Positions 1 to 14,350 are shown, counted from the stretch's first letter. The stretch: DNA of 64,000 nucleotides from Nomia melanderi (GCF_051020985.1 NC_135002.1:9176001-9240000); one strand, 5' to 3'. Notes: generated from the sequence alone by a model not told the origin. Made by a program: numbers and translations.

Positions 1-3000
1 TCCGGTTCGCGGGGTGTCCCATTTCCGAGTTCCGATATTAGCTCACCTGGCAATTTGCATAAAGACGTGAAACGCGATCGCTTAGCGAACCAATGCCGCG
101 TTATCACGCGACACAGGTAACGCCCGTACCAACGATGACCCGATGCCATTTTTCAATGATGTCGTTATGAATTTCCGTTCGGGGGACGGAGGGGGTCCTA
201 TCAAACGATCACGGTGACAATCTCCGATCGCGGGCCACGGTACTCGGATGCGATCGATTTTCTAGCATTCGTAACACGGATGATTTAGAGCCGTCGCTAT
301 TTCCAAATTACGTCTCGCCTCTCACGATTGGAAACGGGCAGTTCCATCAGGACCCCACGCCTGCGAATCATTTCGTTCAACTCTCCCCTACTACTCCTTC
401 ACACTCCGATCCACCACTTTTCTAACGCTACATCTCCCAAAAATCGAATTCGAGGTCTGTTTTTTGGTTTCCTCAGTCCCGACAACGACGACAACAGCTA
501 AAGTGTACTAACTTCGACGTATTCTATTAAACGCTAGTTTATCAGAAAATCGATGCTTTTGTGTCTTCATTGATTTCCTTTGGAAACGATTCGCACAATA
601 CTTTCTGTTGCTGTTTCGTACGAGACTCTTCGTTGGATGCCGATCGCCGTTCTGTCGTCAGGATTTCTTCGGGACCTTCGAGTTCGACGAGCTGGATCAT
701 TTGTAAGTATGTATTTTCTATATTTTATCTTTGACAGTGGACTCGTGACAATGAGCTATATTACGGTATAAAAATGACGATACTACAGTTTATGTAAACA
801 TGATCGACTCGAAAAATAAATGAATGGATTTTCAAGAACACCTCCATGTATTATTCCATCTGTATATTCGAATGTTCATTATTTCTTATTTTCTGTTCGT
901 TAAGAAATTTCAGGAATTCGCTTACGATTCTCATTCCCCTTGTAAAAAGTTAAAAATACAAATTTTAGATTGTTTCAATCGAATGTAAGGATCGTATCCA
1001 CTAAGAATTTACTTGAAATGCTTATTCGATAGGCATAAATACCTTCGATTCTTTCGAACCTATATCAAATACCCCAACGTCGCATGAATTTAATGAAATA
1101 AATACGAATGGCGAGAAGAAACTGGAGCGAAAGCGAGGATTGGTAAGAAAGAACGATTTTTCTCTCTCTCTCTCTCTCTCTCACTCTCTCACTCTCTCTC
1201 TCTCTCTCTCTCGGTGCAAGGAAAGATTTCTTCTTTACGCGGTGTAAGTGAATCGCTGACGGAACACAATAAACACGGAGAGTCACTGCGAGCTAGCGAT
1301 AGATGGACGAATTCGCTGCCACGGCTACAGCTCACATGGAAGAGGAGGAGGTAAAGAAAGATCGTCGTCGTCTTCGTGGAAAGTTTACTCGCGAGATGAA
1401 ACGCAAATTAGGTTTAGAAGGGGATCGAACCCCTGTTGTATCGAAATAAAAGCAGCACATAAAATACATGCGACCCCATCCTTGCCACCCACGACCTTTG
1501 GATAGTCGGCTGCGACAGCAGAGTATACTTCACCTCCTTCGGTCCTGTCTCCGTCCCCGCCATCCTAAATTTCCCTGTTCAAAGAACTCCGAACCACCCC
1601 TGCGAAGACGTCTCCACCAAAATGCTAACAATGAACTTTCCTAAAACGTCGAGAAACTGGCATCCATCTTTCACGTGTATTCTACTAGAATATGAATACT
1701 TTTTAATAAATAAAATTGCAGCGAGTTCCTTGACTCCTCAAGATTCTTCGAGCACTCATACAGGAAACATGGATACGAATGTAAATTGACCGACTTCGAT
1801 CACTGATTTAATATGAATATTAATAAACACAGAATCTGAGGATACAGACTTGTGTGTCGTTTCTTACAACCTTGAGTAGAGTTCTATTATTTTAGTATTT
1901 CTTTATTTGCTCGTTATATTCGCCTCCTTTAAATAAACCCCGGAACAGACTAACACTTCGTTCGAGTCAGCGAAACTAAAAAAATAATTCCGATATGATT
2001 CATATGACTGCATTGATATTTCACAGAAACGACAAACTAATTTATACGATTCATCGATCCGATGTTATCGCTCATTCCGCGTCAAATAATTCCTGTCCAG
2101 GGCACAATGATTTAAGGGACGAAGGAGTTTTACGCAGTTTCATGTTGAGCGCAGGAAACCCACAGGAGCAGCGGCATTCGCAGAAAAAAAAGGGTGAGCG
2201 TATATGATTCGTTCCTCGGCGGTGTTCTCGGAACAAGCACCCGGTATATAAGGAACGTACATCTTCAGGTGTTGTAGCATATAAGACTGTTATACCTACA
2301 TATACGTTTACCAGCAGGTCGTATCTTCTCGTTAGCCGCGCGATGAAGCTACCCGCGCGGTAGAGTCACGTTTTTAATTTCTACCGGGCTGGCCTTAGTT
2401 CATTTTCACACCCCCTCAGTGGGCGCCCCGATCGCCGGGCGTCTAATAAGTAAATAATAACTCGTTCCGCCACATAACTCCTATCTCGCCGGACTCCCCT
2501 ACGGAGGCCAGCCAACAACGCGCGTTCTCCACGCAATTAATACAAATTCCACGTTGACACATCGCAACGAGGCGACATTTATTTGTAATCGTCGCGGGCT
2601 TAAGGACCTGGCGAACACTCGCAAATCTTACTAGTACATAAAACAAGCTGTATAATATATTCGAACGTTGCTCGTGGCGTTCGGTTTTATGAAGTTATTT
2701 TCCTTCTCCAAAAGTATATGTTGCTATCAATAAGTCACGTTTGATAGCCCCTTTGTGAATTCTACTGTTTATTGATCCTTGTACCCTTTTCAGGAGAATA
2801 CCCTGCGTTATTCGGAGGTTTCAACAATTAAACTTACGATTATTCGTTTTAGTTTCATAAGTCTTGACATTTAGACTTTTAATCATTCTTTGCGATGTAT
2901 GAACTTTTGCAACGTTAATGTTAGTGTAGTATAATTTATTGCATTGAACAATAGGGTACGTTACTCGTTATAAAAACCATTGATTTCACTTGTGTCAATA

Positions 3001-5230
3001 GACCATTAGTTTGAAACATATTCAAATATCAACATGAAGAAACGTCTTAAGTGTTGGTTTGCTGATGAGACGTCATGCCTAAGATTCCATTGGTACTAGA
3101 CTAGTGGAAAACCGAGACTCTGCTGGCCCTCCAGCGTCACTGATTCCCGCTGTTCATTAATGGACACCTGGACTCCATAGTCTAGACCTGTCCTGAACCA
3201 TCAATAGTCCTCCCTTCCCATTGACTGGTCTGCTGGAGGCTTTGCCTTGAGAGTATACTCCATTCCTAAGTATCTAACGCATCTCAATACAATGGGGCCA
3301 TACATTATCTTCTAATTGAAATCGACTTTAAACTTCTAGAGTTATAACTTCTGTATAATTTTATTTTTACACGCAATGCTGTTCTGCATTTCTCACTTCT
3401 TTTTTAAAACAGATTAATTCGTTTTAGAGAAGCGTTATCTATTTAAGGCGTCTAGCAATTCGTTCATTCGGAACGAAATGAATAAATTGTTAAATTAACA
3501 CTGTCATTGTAATTTTTTTTAATCTCAATGGATCATCGATATGGCCCGAATAAAAATATTTATAGCTTATTAAAAGTTGTTTAAGAATGTGACTTCTGTT
3601 AGTACCAATAATTATTGATAATCGCACACATCGAAAACGAATGCAAAGTTCGCGTATATATCTATGCAAATAAATTTAGATCTAGTGTGTGTAAACGAAA
3701 GCTCGACGGAAAAGGGATTGGCAAAATTACCTTCTGGCTCGTATGAAAACGTGGATGTATGTCGCGGAGACCGAAAACGAAGGAAAAGAGGGGATGCTGA
3801 AGGGAGAGGGAGCCCAACCTCCTTAGAATGCATGTGTTTGCCTTTAATACATTTTTCGACGATGTTGACCGAAGCGTATCTTCAACCTGTGTACGTGTGC
3901 ACGCATACGTATGTGAGAACCAACAACCTACAGGGTGCCGCTAAAATATTCACCTTGTCAGTGCCGGACCACAAAATGTAGACGGCAATTTCTGTGGTGG
4001 CGAATTCAAAGCGGTGAACTTACAAACCAATAGAAAAACCGAGTTCTTTGGGAAAAATTCACACCATCCCGTTGTACGAAAAAGGTGGTACAGTTTCAAC
4101 AAAGCTGCGTGATAATTTTATGCTTCTGAAGTAATGTAATTCAAAGAATAAAATTATTATTGGTCTAAACATTTTCTATGAGAAAGAAATTCATTCTGAA
4201 TTCAACAGAATTGTTAATTAAATGAATAAACTTCTTTTTAATACCGAGTTCTGTGAGTTATTGTAAGAAACCCAATGCTTGCATAAAATAGTAGTATTGA
4301 TTTAGGAGTATCTTTTTTATTTAAACAAATTAAACGCCACATCTTTTTTAATATTTATTCTTTAAAAGATCATAAGTTAATAGTTCTCAATCGAATTTTT
4401 AAATGACAAGTGGTAGGAAGAATTTTTTAATTAAACTGTGTGTCTAGTTCTATTAAAAAATTATTAGTACATCTGATAAGGCAATGAGATTTAGTCATTC
4501 ATCCTACAGTTTGGTACCTTAATATTTATTTTCCAAAGTAGATACTCACGGACGTTATCGATAAAGTAATTGTTCTCCGTTATCAATATACCGATAGCCA
4601 AATCGGTGCGTATAAATATATTTCGTGGTTACAACACATGTTTACGCAGGGTAAAGGCTTTTTATTGAATCATTAAGACAAACTCTATTAACATAATCAC
4701 AGTCGCAAGCACAGATAGTAATTTCGGAAATAGCTTCCCCATAAGTGTTCCGGTTTTGGGCAACAGCCAACCGGCCTCGCAACGATTTCACGGGAAGTTA
4801 TTCGGGATTTAAGTTTGGCCGGAGCTATTAAGAGTAAAAATATATGTCATTAAGATTGCACGCATAATCATAGACCGTAATTCAAATTAAATGTTGCCAT
4901 GTATTTTATTTTAATTACGTAAGGAAAGTAGTAAAGAATAAACTATTTAAACTTTGATATATTTAACTATCATTATTTCCAAAATTTCTTAAACATATTA
5001 ATCAAAAATACATATTTTCATTGTCAAACTATTTCGTTCAGAGAACATAATTAAACCATAAACGCAAAGTATCTAATAATATAACATTAATAGTCCACTA
5101 AACAATGAAAAAAAAGAATATCTAATTACCCACAGATTTTCCACGTACACTATTAAAAAAGCTTCACGCCCGTCAAAGAAAGACCATTTAGAGAATAGCA
5201 CACCCGGTGACCATCACAGAGCCGTCCCAC
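1..5230. other. Intergenic, mostly AT-rich; no gene seen
   Basis: Non-coding in appearance apart from the CT microsatellite. A segment at about 3050-3260 (CTGCTGGCCCTCCAGC and, later, GGTCTGCTGGAGG) differs in composition from its surroundings and contains CTCCAGC/GCTGGAG inverted motifs; it could be an old repeat. Short hairpins occur at about 4588 (CCGATAGCCAAATCGG) and 4750 (CCGGTTTTGG with CCAACCGG). Confidence 0.6.
1160..1212. repeat. (CT)n microsatellite
   Basis: About 53 bp of TC dinucleotides interrupted twice by CA. Confidence 0.95.
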
Positions 5231-6530
5231 CTTTGTGGCAATTTCACGTAGCGTTGCCTTTGGCCGTAGTTTCGTCACTGGCCGGAGATCCAAAGAGGGG
5301 TTCAAAGACCCTTTCGACGCTATTTCCCGCTAAAATCATTCGTGAAAGATCTCCTTATCTCGCTATGCAAAAGAAAAGCGCGGGGGAGATAGAAAATGAC
5401 AATTCTTCTAGTCCCCGTCTCTCGCGGGCAACCCGCCCCCCCGTTCGCCCTCCACTCCCGTCACGACCGACCTTTCTGAAAAGCTTCGGGTAACGAAGGC
5501 AGGGGGCAAGGCGGCACGATAGCATGCGACAAATCTTTTTCTCTATATGGAGAGCATCGTGAGAGACAGACAGACAGACGCGGGGCCCGGGTGGAAAGGA
5601 TGAAACAGAAGCAAGGAACGGTACTTGTAAAAGCTACGCTACGGAAAGAGGCAAAGGCCCGGTTAGGAGATAGGAGAAAACTGGAAGACGGACAGACAGA
5701 CGGATGGACGCAGGGTGCAAGGGAAAGAGAAATCTGCCGGTACTCGCGACAGTGTTTGTCCAGAAAGATTCGAAGGAGAGTAGCGAGTGTGTTCGTAGAG
5801 GCCGGCAGAGGAAAGGGTGGTCACCCCTCTCGGGGCTACCTTCGCTGAGGTGGTGGTTGTCGCAGCAGAAAAAGAGGGAGATAGAATGATGGCGGGGGGG
5901 GGGGGGGTCTGAGTGAAGCGAGTCCTCCTCTTAGAGCATTTCAATATATGGCAAGGGTCTTTGAGGTTGCGGGGGTTGGGGCTGCTCGAGGGCAAGAGGA
6001 GGCACCCACCTTCGTGGAAGCGAGGGGCACAACGATGGGTGTGTGGGGTGAGAGGCGCTATTGATTCTTCTTTTAATCTCGTCGCGACCCATCCTACCGG
6101 GTCGACCTGAGGTTCGTGGCGCGAGGGGGTCGGGCCGCGGAGGGGCGGTGGTGGGAGTCGAGGGGGCAGGCGAAGAAAACGAAAGAAGAAGGACCGCGCG
6201 GGCGAGGGGTGGCGACGCGAGGTCCTAGGATTGGGTGACACGGAGGGGCCCCGAGGGGCGAAAGGATGGTCTTACTTATTTGAATGTGTCGTCGCGCGAG
6301 ACAAAAACGACGCCGGTGAATCCCACGGAATCGATGTGCCGGTGGCGTCGGCTGTAGCCCGCACCCTTATTGCCCGCTCGCGCCGAAATCGTGGAAAGTT
6401 CGACGCGGCCACGCACGCGTGTACCCACGGCCACGCGCGGAGATACCGCGAGATGATATTTATGCGTGTATTGATTGAGCAACACACCCGCTTTCGCTGC
6501 TGCGTTCGTTCCGCGTAAAGTCGACCTTGA
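5231..6530. other. GC-rich, purine-skewed island; no gene supported
   Basis: Dense CpG and GGA/GAG sequence on the + strand, including the G14 run and a small AGAC repeat near 5565. Open frames exist on both strands because stops are rare; they are Arg/Gly/Pro-rich and overlap each other, as expected by chance. Confidence 0.6.
5894..5907. repeat. G14 homopolymer
   Basis: Fourteen consecutive G in a purine-rich stretch; length likely to vary or be misread. Confidence 0.95.
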
Positions 6531-7090
6531 TGGGCAGTAGCTCTTTGGGGTGGTGTTATTGAATTCTCTAAGTTCTTCTGATTGGGAAGTAGTGTTTTGT
6601 TTCTTGGCGTTCAGGGATGAAGGAGAATTTTTCAATCGTCGCTTGGTCACTTGTTTAGGTTATTTTGTAGGGTGATTTATTATTTGCGATATACTTATTA
6701 TTATCGGTAATGAGCTTTTGGGAATTAAAGTACCGCAGTAGATTCTTTAATAGATTAAATGGTCTGAATACATTTTAAGTAGTAATTTCTAAAAATGCAT
6801 TAACATTCATCCCTTGCAGTAATCCACTTAAATTTTCATAATACGGATGACTATAAAATCCAGTTTCATTAATTATGATACACGGTTCTGCACTCCTAAC
6901 TGGCACTATATATTCGTGCACGGCGATATGAACGTTGCGTTACTCTTTAAAATACTCCCGCATCTGTATTCGCAGTAGACATCGAAATTGGAGGCGTGCA
7001 GCACGTGCCAGCTAGGTATTAAAAGTCCATAAGTATGGGCCACATGCAACGTATAAAAATTCAGGAAACGCAATAAGCGCAACGAAATAA
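6531..7090. other. AT-rich spacer; nothing recognised
   Basis: No coding or repeat signal seen. Confidence 0.6.
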
Positions 7091-10000
7091 AGTCGTGCAG
7101 TTTCTCCCGTTACCCACCATTCCGCCCGTCCTTCTTATACCACTTTCGAACTCTAGGTCTACGTACACTCAATACCATCTTTTCAACGTCTTTCTCGATT
7201 TTCTCGGCCCACGCTCTCCCCCCACGCCTCTCCGTTCGCCTCTTAAACCCAGAGGGAAACGCACCAGTCGGAGAAACAAAGAACGTAGTACACGGGCGCA
7301 AGAGGAAAATCTACTCCGCGAGCGGAACAACCGGGGTGCATCGACTGAAAAGACGTAGGGATGAATTGTGGGACGAGGATCGACCGTGGAAATGACGAGA
7401 AGACGGGGGAGTCACCCTATTTTTTCTGCCCTCGCCCGGGCTGGGGTAAGATATTGATTTTTTTATTTTATAATTAGAGGCTCGCACCCCTGGCCTGCCA
7501 GGAAAACATGTCACCCCGCAGTAACTTTGACGCGTTACCGAATCGCCGGGACGCCTTCATTGGGACACGTCGCGGAGACGAGTCGTTCCATTAAATCGAT
7601 ATAACGAACGAACTTATCGTATACTTCCGATATAACCGTCGCTTTAAACTGTATCAACCCCCAAGCAACCATGTCAGCCATTCGGAAATCATAAATATTT
7701 AACGCGCCTCCACTTCGTTTAATATTCCTCGCATTTCTAAAAGTTCTAATGTCCCCGTCAGGACTACCACATTCGACGGTCAAAAAAATGAATTACAATC
7801 TCTGAAATCGCGAGGAGATCTCCCAATAGCTTCGCAGCCTCTAAATCAAACAACGCTACCGAAGAATACGTCGCGGGGCGCCGTCAACCCCGAAACGTTA
7901 CAGCTCTCCGCAGACACAGGCAAATTGAAATCGCGTATGCGAGCAGACCTCCTGCGACACGTGGCCCCCTCAGGATCACCTCCGCGTAACCGTCGCTTCC
8001 GATTCCTTTCAAAAAATCAAAGCCACCCTCCAGAGAATCTTCGCCGCGGTTCCCCGGTAGGAGGAAGACCAGTAAAAATCACAGTGCGTCGGGTTCCTTG
8101 CCGCTCTCGTTTCTCCATATAAGATACCAAGATTCGTAGAATTTTCAGCTTTCGGGCAGGGGGAGGCGAAGGGGGGTTGGGACGACGGAAGATTCTCTGG
8201 CAAGGGGGATGAGTACGCTCGCGAGGCAGAGGGTGCCGTGGGGTATGGGAGATTGCAGCAACCCTGTAAAGTACAAAGAACCGGCATAGCCGTGCACACC
8301 CTCCTCGCATTTACGTTTCTCCTTTCCCTCCACCCGCGCCAACCCCCTTCTCGCCGTGCCCCTCTCTCTCACCGTTTCGACTTTTCTCCCCGCCTCGTAC
8401 TCTCTTGCCTCTTCCTACTTCCTACCCTTCCTCCAGTCCCGTCGGAGGTGACAATTCCTCATCTGCCTCTGCTCACACCTTCGCCCGATTCCTTTGCAAC
8501 CCCTCCGCGATCCACGGAGACGGTCGCACTATCTACGTACACAGGCGCTCGCGTGCACGTTCACGTCGGTCCCCCGTTCGCTCGAAATGCACCGACGCGG
8601 ACGAACACGCACGCACTTACCGACACAGCCCGCGACTCTCTTCTCCTCGGCCGTACCTCCACACCTACACGGGGCATACATAACGAGTCGGCTTGTCACA
8701 CACAGAGTATAATATGCAAAGACCCGCCCCCGGGTTGCCATGGAGACCCAGGAGCCGGCGTGAGAGGTGCCCTGTGTGCCGTGAGGGTGGAGGTCGGGTG
8801 GAGGGCCAAGAAAAGGAGGTTTCGAACGAAACGAAGGAAACGAAGAGAGGAGACAGGCACCCTTGGAAATTTGTATAACTACCCCCAGGAGCGACGGGAG
8901 AGCCGGAGAGAGATGGGTGACTCTCCACGGCGGAAGGCGGGGGCACACACATCGATCCGGGGAACCACCCCGCGCCCCAGGCTCCTTCGTCATCTCTCAG
9001 AGCTACTGCCACCCCCGTCCGTCCTCTACCACCCCCTTCTCCTCCTTCTCGATCCTCCGACGTTTTCTTTCTACCCCCGTGCAGGAAACTGCTGCATGCC
9101 TGCAATGCCTGCCGGTCGAATGTTTATACCTGCATTAAAACCACTCTTTCTTCTTCTAGTTACTAGTATCGCGCTGCTAGCACGCTCTCCATACGCGGGC
9201 CCGATCGTAGGAGCTGTTAAATTTATGGTTTCATTCTGGGACGACAGTGTTCGATGATGAACATATATCGCGGGGAAATCTGAGAAGGATGAGGAAGTTT
9301 GATTGGCACTGTTTTGAGAATAGTTTAATGACTCGGCGTTTAGTTTACGAGGAAAGGAAGGGAATCGATGGATTGTTTGGCTATTAGCGTATCGGTTGAG
9401 ACATCGTGTTAAAGAAGCTTCGGTAGAATCTACGAGATATGAGGAAGTTAACGGAGTAATTGTCTAGTAAGTCTTGACTGCTTGGATTCGTTAAATGAAT
9501 GCTTCGATCTTGTGGAACTCGCGTGTAATAAATATTAACCCTGTTTTGTCATCAAGTCTTGATCACCAGAAATTCTGATTACTTAGGAATTGTTATTGAA
9601 ATTTAAGACTTAAAACTTGTCACTGTTGAACGCATACTTTATTAAGACTCAAAATAACCTCGAAACGGTACTCTTACGATTCGAATTGCAAATTGATGAA
9701 TATTTCATATAACTTTGCACTTCCCATTGATTCAACACGAAAGAGAAAAGCGCGCTATTCTAGGAACGCGACAATAAAGGAATCATCAACACCAGGAAGT
9801 CAAGACGGACGATCCACGATCTCCAGAAAAGGAGATTAGTCGATCGAGCCTCTCATAATCCGTGAACGTGAAACAGAACCATGACGCTCACGGCGAATCC
9901 TGACCACGGTTATACTCGAGGGCGATCCTAATCGAATTAACTGAACTTTCACCTAGGCTCCGTGGTCGCTTAATGGCGACCGAGTCCGCCCCAATTACCG

Positions 10001-10700
10001 AGCCCCACGTATTTCGAGATCCGTCCGTTTTCCTCTTTCCCCATTCGTCGCCACGAAGTTACACATTCGTCGACCGCATTCCTGCATCTTCCTGCGTGCC
10101 CGCGGATGCAGCATCCTCTTCCCCCCCTCGCCCCGCGTATACATCACTCGCGCGTACGCACGGTCAACGTTAGAGCCGAGCAACGAGTTCCTGAACAGCT
10201 TAGAGCGGTTGCTACTTCAGGACCGACTGTAATAAGTTTTCGTCCACGTCGGAGGAACAGGAGAGAGCAAGAGGGAGGAATGGACGCGTAGTAGGAAACG
10301 AGTTACCGCGAGGCGATACGCCGGCAAATTCCATTGGCTCCGAGCGCAGTCATAATCATCGTAGCGATAATTATGTAGGTAAATGCTTGCCCGAGAGAAA
10401 GAGAAAGAGCGGACGAGAGAGCGGGAGAGAGGAAGACGAAGATGAGTCCTCCGCTGACCAGCTGCTTTATTCGATCCCTCGCTAATTACCCTCGTAAGCA
10501 TCCAGTTAATTGCTACACTCGCTGGCCCTCGTTCCGATCAGTCCTGCTTTTTCATCCCCATCCGGACCGTGATTTTGCCCCGGACTCCCCTCGCCCCGAT
10601 TCTTACCTGTCCCCGTCTTATGCGACTCTCTATGAATCCTCTCACCGAGTAGGAAGTAGCAAAAGTGTAACGTGGGACTGAGTGTTCCTTGCCATTCGAC
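7091..10700. other. GC-rich island, pyrimidine-skewed around 8.3-9.1 kb, with an AT-rich break at 9.3-9.75 kb
   Basis: Contains the promoter-like module at 8708-8750 and several long chance frames, among them the longest in the window (8238-9257). The end of that frame (from 9097) would read as a short hydrophobic peptide, MPAMPAGRMF and on, but without homology or splice support. A TTAACCCTG motif at 9535 looks like a TTAA-element end without a partner. Confidence 0.5.
8708..8750. promoter_or_regulatory. Promoter-like module: TATA/octamer-like, GC box, X-box-like
   Basis: Within 43 bp: TATAATATGCAAAG (AT-rich with an ATGCAAA octamer core), CCGCCCC (GC box, 8724-8730) and GTTGCCATGGAGAC at 8734-8747, which matches the RFX X-box GTTGCCATGGCAAC at 12 of 14 positions. 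It sits in a GC- and CpG-rich island (7.1-10.7 kb). No gene could be attached to it in the window. Confidence 0.35.
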
Positions 10701-12200
10701 GTAAACGCTTCCTCCTTCGCGGAACGCGGTGCTTGCCTCTTTCTGGCGAACTGTGACGCGGATTCGCGGTCAATGTGGTTCCAGATTGGCTTGTACCGAA
10801 CGAGTTTATGATCTGCTGAGGCGACTTTTTAACCGATATTACGTGGACGTTGGAACGAGCAAATTTTGGAGATTCGTGTGGCTTCGTTGGTGTAGACATT
10901 GATGTGAACTGTGTTAGTTATGCTGTTAGATGGTTTTCTGGTTTAGAAAATCTCTTTTCTAACTGTTGAAAACGAGTAACGCGATTTTTAGTATTCTCTT
11001 TTCTTGTGTTTTGATTGAAAAATAGTGATTTTTTATGTCCTTTGATAATCTTGGTTTCAGCTATGGTAATACGTGTATAGAAAAGTGTGTTTAAAGGGGC
11101 AAGCAGAATAAATCAGCAGTTTCTGAAAAAAAGGTTGTGAAAAAAAATGTTTAAAATTTTCAAAAGGATTTTCAAGGAAATACCGCAAACGTTATTTGCT
11201 CAGTCATTTTAAGAACTTTGAAACGTTCACATGTACGTGCACGTTTACAAAGGCCGTTTAAATAAAAATTTAAAGTAATAAAACGTACGGCGATGAAACG
11301 TTCGTGTCTGTTACAGACAATCATTAATATATTAACCTCCATAGTTATTTTCAACGCGTCACCAGCAGTAACAAGACAAGCATTCATTCGAGTACTCAAA
11401 TTCAAGGGGAATGATTCGGCAGATTCCTAATCAAGATCGTTGAGATACTGCTCCGAGTGTGTTAAGAAGATTAATTGCGGTATTATGTAAAGTACATAGC
11501 ATAAAGAAGATGTGGAGATTATTTATAATGTCATATCTTTTAAACAAATTAATTATCTTCCTTATAAATTAACGAAACTTACTTATCCCAGGGGTAATGT
11601 GTTTCGTAGCGTTGAAGATATTATCTTATCTCGTTCTAAATAAATGTTCATTGTGTCAAGAAGGAAAATAAACGACACAATTCGTTATACATACAGTCGC
11701 CAATGACATTTATAAAAATTTCTGTTAACGTAGAATGGTGAAATAATATCAATACACATCCTAACCGAAACGCTTAAATAATTTAAATTTTCTACAACCT
11801 TATCCTAAAATCCCGACTCATACCATACCATACCCACAAATGTACCTGCGAATGGAAGAATAACAAAAAGATCTCGCTATTAAAATCGGCCATGAAGTCC
11901 ACGATAAAATTCACACCGGAACCTACAATAAAGAAACAGAGTAAGCATCCACTAGATCTGCATCAACATCGACACACCACGCGTCTTATCACGCCGTGCA
12001 GACACGCCATAATCCACACGCATACCTACGCCGTAGTCACAAATTTATCACCCCGCGAGGGGAACAATCGCAACAAATTCCCGCATTAAAATCGCCCATA
12101 AAACTTCTCTGGAATCATATAAGAATCCTAGATATCGAAGCCCCGAGGAAACGACGCGGCACTTCTCGTGATCCCTAATACCAGTCCGCGAAAGGGGGCG
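10701..12200. other. AT-rich spacer; nothing recognised
   Basis: Non-coding in appearance. Confidence 0.55.
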
Positions 12201-14350
12201 CGAATTCAAATGAGCCGAAACGACCACGGAACGGTTACCGGCGCAAAAAAAAGCCACGGTACGTGGATGATTACAATGTTACCGCACGGTAGAACATAGA
12301 ATTGCAGAATTGAAGGACAGCGGAGCGCGGGAGGCGGCGGAGAGGTAGACGGAGAAAGACAGAAGGGCAGAGGGGAAGGAAGAAAGGGAGAAGGAACGAA
12401 AAACGAACGACCAAGGGAACAAGCGTTCCGCGCCGGGCAAACGACAGACGGAGACGCTACGAACCGATGGGTGGGGGCTGGAACGGGACAGAAAGCCTAG
12501 AGATGCAGCCGCGCGGCACGGCGTAGTGTGCGTGGCGTAGGTGGAGACTGCGCCACGAAGCCCTACGGGCAGAATTATCATACCCGCACACCAACACAAC
12601 CGCTGATCTAATCACACTCCCATATACATAAAATAACCGCTCTACGGGGCCCGATGGGGCACACCGGAGCGTACGGACCGAAGGGGGAGAAGGATCGTGG
12701 AAGGATCGAGAGGGACGGCCGTCCGGCGACCGGCGTAGAGCGAGCGAGAAGGAGAGGGCGAGAGAGAGGCGGATTGTTTTCAGCTGGGACTCAAGTATAA
12801 ATTGGCCAATTATTCGGAAATAAGGTAATTATATAAGAAGGGAGTGATCTCCGATCGCACGGACTCGAGTAGAAGGAAATGAAGGGCGAGGTGCGGGGAC
12901 GGGTGAAGAAGGGTGGACGAGGCACGGTGGGGTGGAAGGGGACCGGGAAGGGTGGTGGCAGGAATCGAAGAGAGAAATCAAAGGCGATTATCTGCCTATG
13001 AGGTAGGAATCGTTCGCCGGCGTCGGGGCCGTTCTCTCTAAGAATTATTCGCCGTGGGCCTCGTCTCGTTGCTCGCGGTGCAAAAGTGGGCCCCCGTCCC
13101 GGAACGGCAGATGTTTTTTCTCAAATGGAGACGAATTAGTCCGCGATAAATAACGATCGAACAGCGACGCCGTCGCAGAGCCGCGACCGGGCGGGACCGC
13201 GGATAAGGATTACAAAACGGCGATCACGCGAGGGGGTTGAACGATCGGACCAGGCGGGTCTGCGAACGCGGAAATTATACCAGAGGAACGTGACGATTTC
13301 CAGAAACGGCGAAACTGTCTTCGTTAACAGTGCAGACTTCGTTGGCGAACGCAAGGTGACCGATGTCCGACACGAAAAATCGAGGAGCGATCGCGATACG
13401 CCACGGGGGATGGAGCGGACCTCCGTAGGTATTCCCAGGGGGAGGCGGCCGATTTAAACTCCTCCGCTTAAATACGATAAAAAGACCGGCCCGAATACCT
13501 GGAAAATAAGTAATAGGAGAGTCCACGCATTATCCCAATTACACGTACGAGCGCTAATCGTCCCCCGTGAGTCCGTGAGGGGCGCCTCTACCGGGACATT
13601 AACATTCCGAAAAACCGGTGATTCTCGCCGACGGTGAACCGTCGACTCCGCGAACCTCTATAACTACGAGAGGATACTACTCTCCCCGTACCACCGCGAC
13701 CAGTGTATGTGTGTGTGCGTGCGTGTGTGTTTATGTGAACGGATGCGTGTGTAAGTACGTGTGCGCACGAGCGCTAGTTGCCGGCATAAGAGCTGCTCAG
13801 CTGGCTATTAAGGGCTGCGTGGTGGCCCGAGGCCGGAATTAGCATACCCTCGAACCGAACTCCACCTCCGCACCGATATCTCGGGCTGCACGAGGAGGAA
13901 TATAACTTAAGTTCAAGCGGATATTATGCCACCATTCTTCCCCTCTTCCCGCCCGCCGTGATCCGCCCTCCCCTCGCCCTCCCTTTAACCATATAGGTGG
14001 ATGTATCGACTGGACCCGGGTAAGAGGCGATAGAAGGGGGATGGAGGGTGGTGCGCGGCACAACCAGGGAGGAAAGAAGGTGGACGCGGAGAGAAGGTCC
14101 TCTCCTGTTCCTTATCGACGACGATCTCTTTTAATTGTAATTATATGCGGCGTAGTGCCAGATAAAAATCGAACGAGACGCACCGGGGCTCAATAAGTTC
14201 TGATCCCAGTCCCACCCAAGCGCGTGCCGTTAACGCCCAGGAATCGGAGAGGGTTAGACCCCTAACTCGGGCCGCGGTCCGGCCTCGGTTTCGCGCGGCT
14301 AGGGTAAATGCACTGATTGCAGTTGCTAGAACGGTGTTTCGAGTACAGGA
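12201..14350. other. GC-rich island, purine-skewed at 12.3-13.0 kb
   Basis: GGAGA-rich sequence with frequent CpG, then mixed sequence and the GT tract at 13.7 kb. No supported gene. Confidence 0.55.
13701..13768. repeat. Degenerate (GT)n tract
   Basis: TG dinucleotides with TA, GC and AC interruptions, ending in GTGTGCGCACG. Confidence 0.85.

Noticed and set aside
1418..1436. tRNA T-arm-like sequence GGGGATCGAACCCC
   Set aside because: No matching acceptor stem, anticodon arm or D arm at the right distance on the - strand.
5663..6241. 192-codon frame on -
   Set aside because: Pro/Arg/Ser-rich and antisense to purine-rich DNA that includes a G14 run; typical chance frame.
7535..7783. 82-codon frame on - with normal-looking composition
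   Set aside because: No family resemblance and no convincing splice pair; the DNA looks like mixed-composition non-coding sequence.
8238..9257. Longest open frame in the window, 339 codons on +
   Set aside because: Pro/Arg/Ser-rich translation of CT-skewed, stop-poor DNA; other frames on both strands are also open here; no domain or homology recognised.
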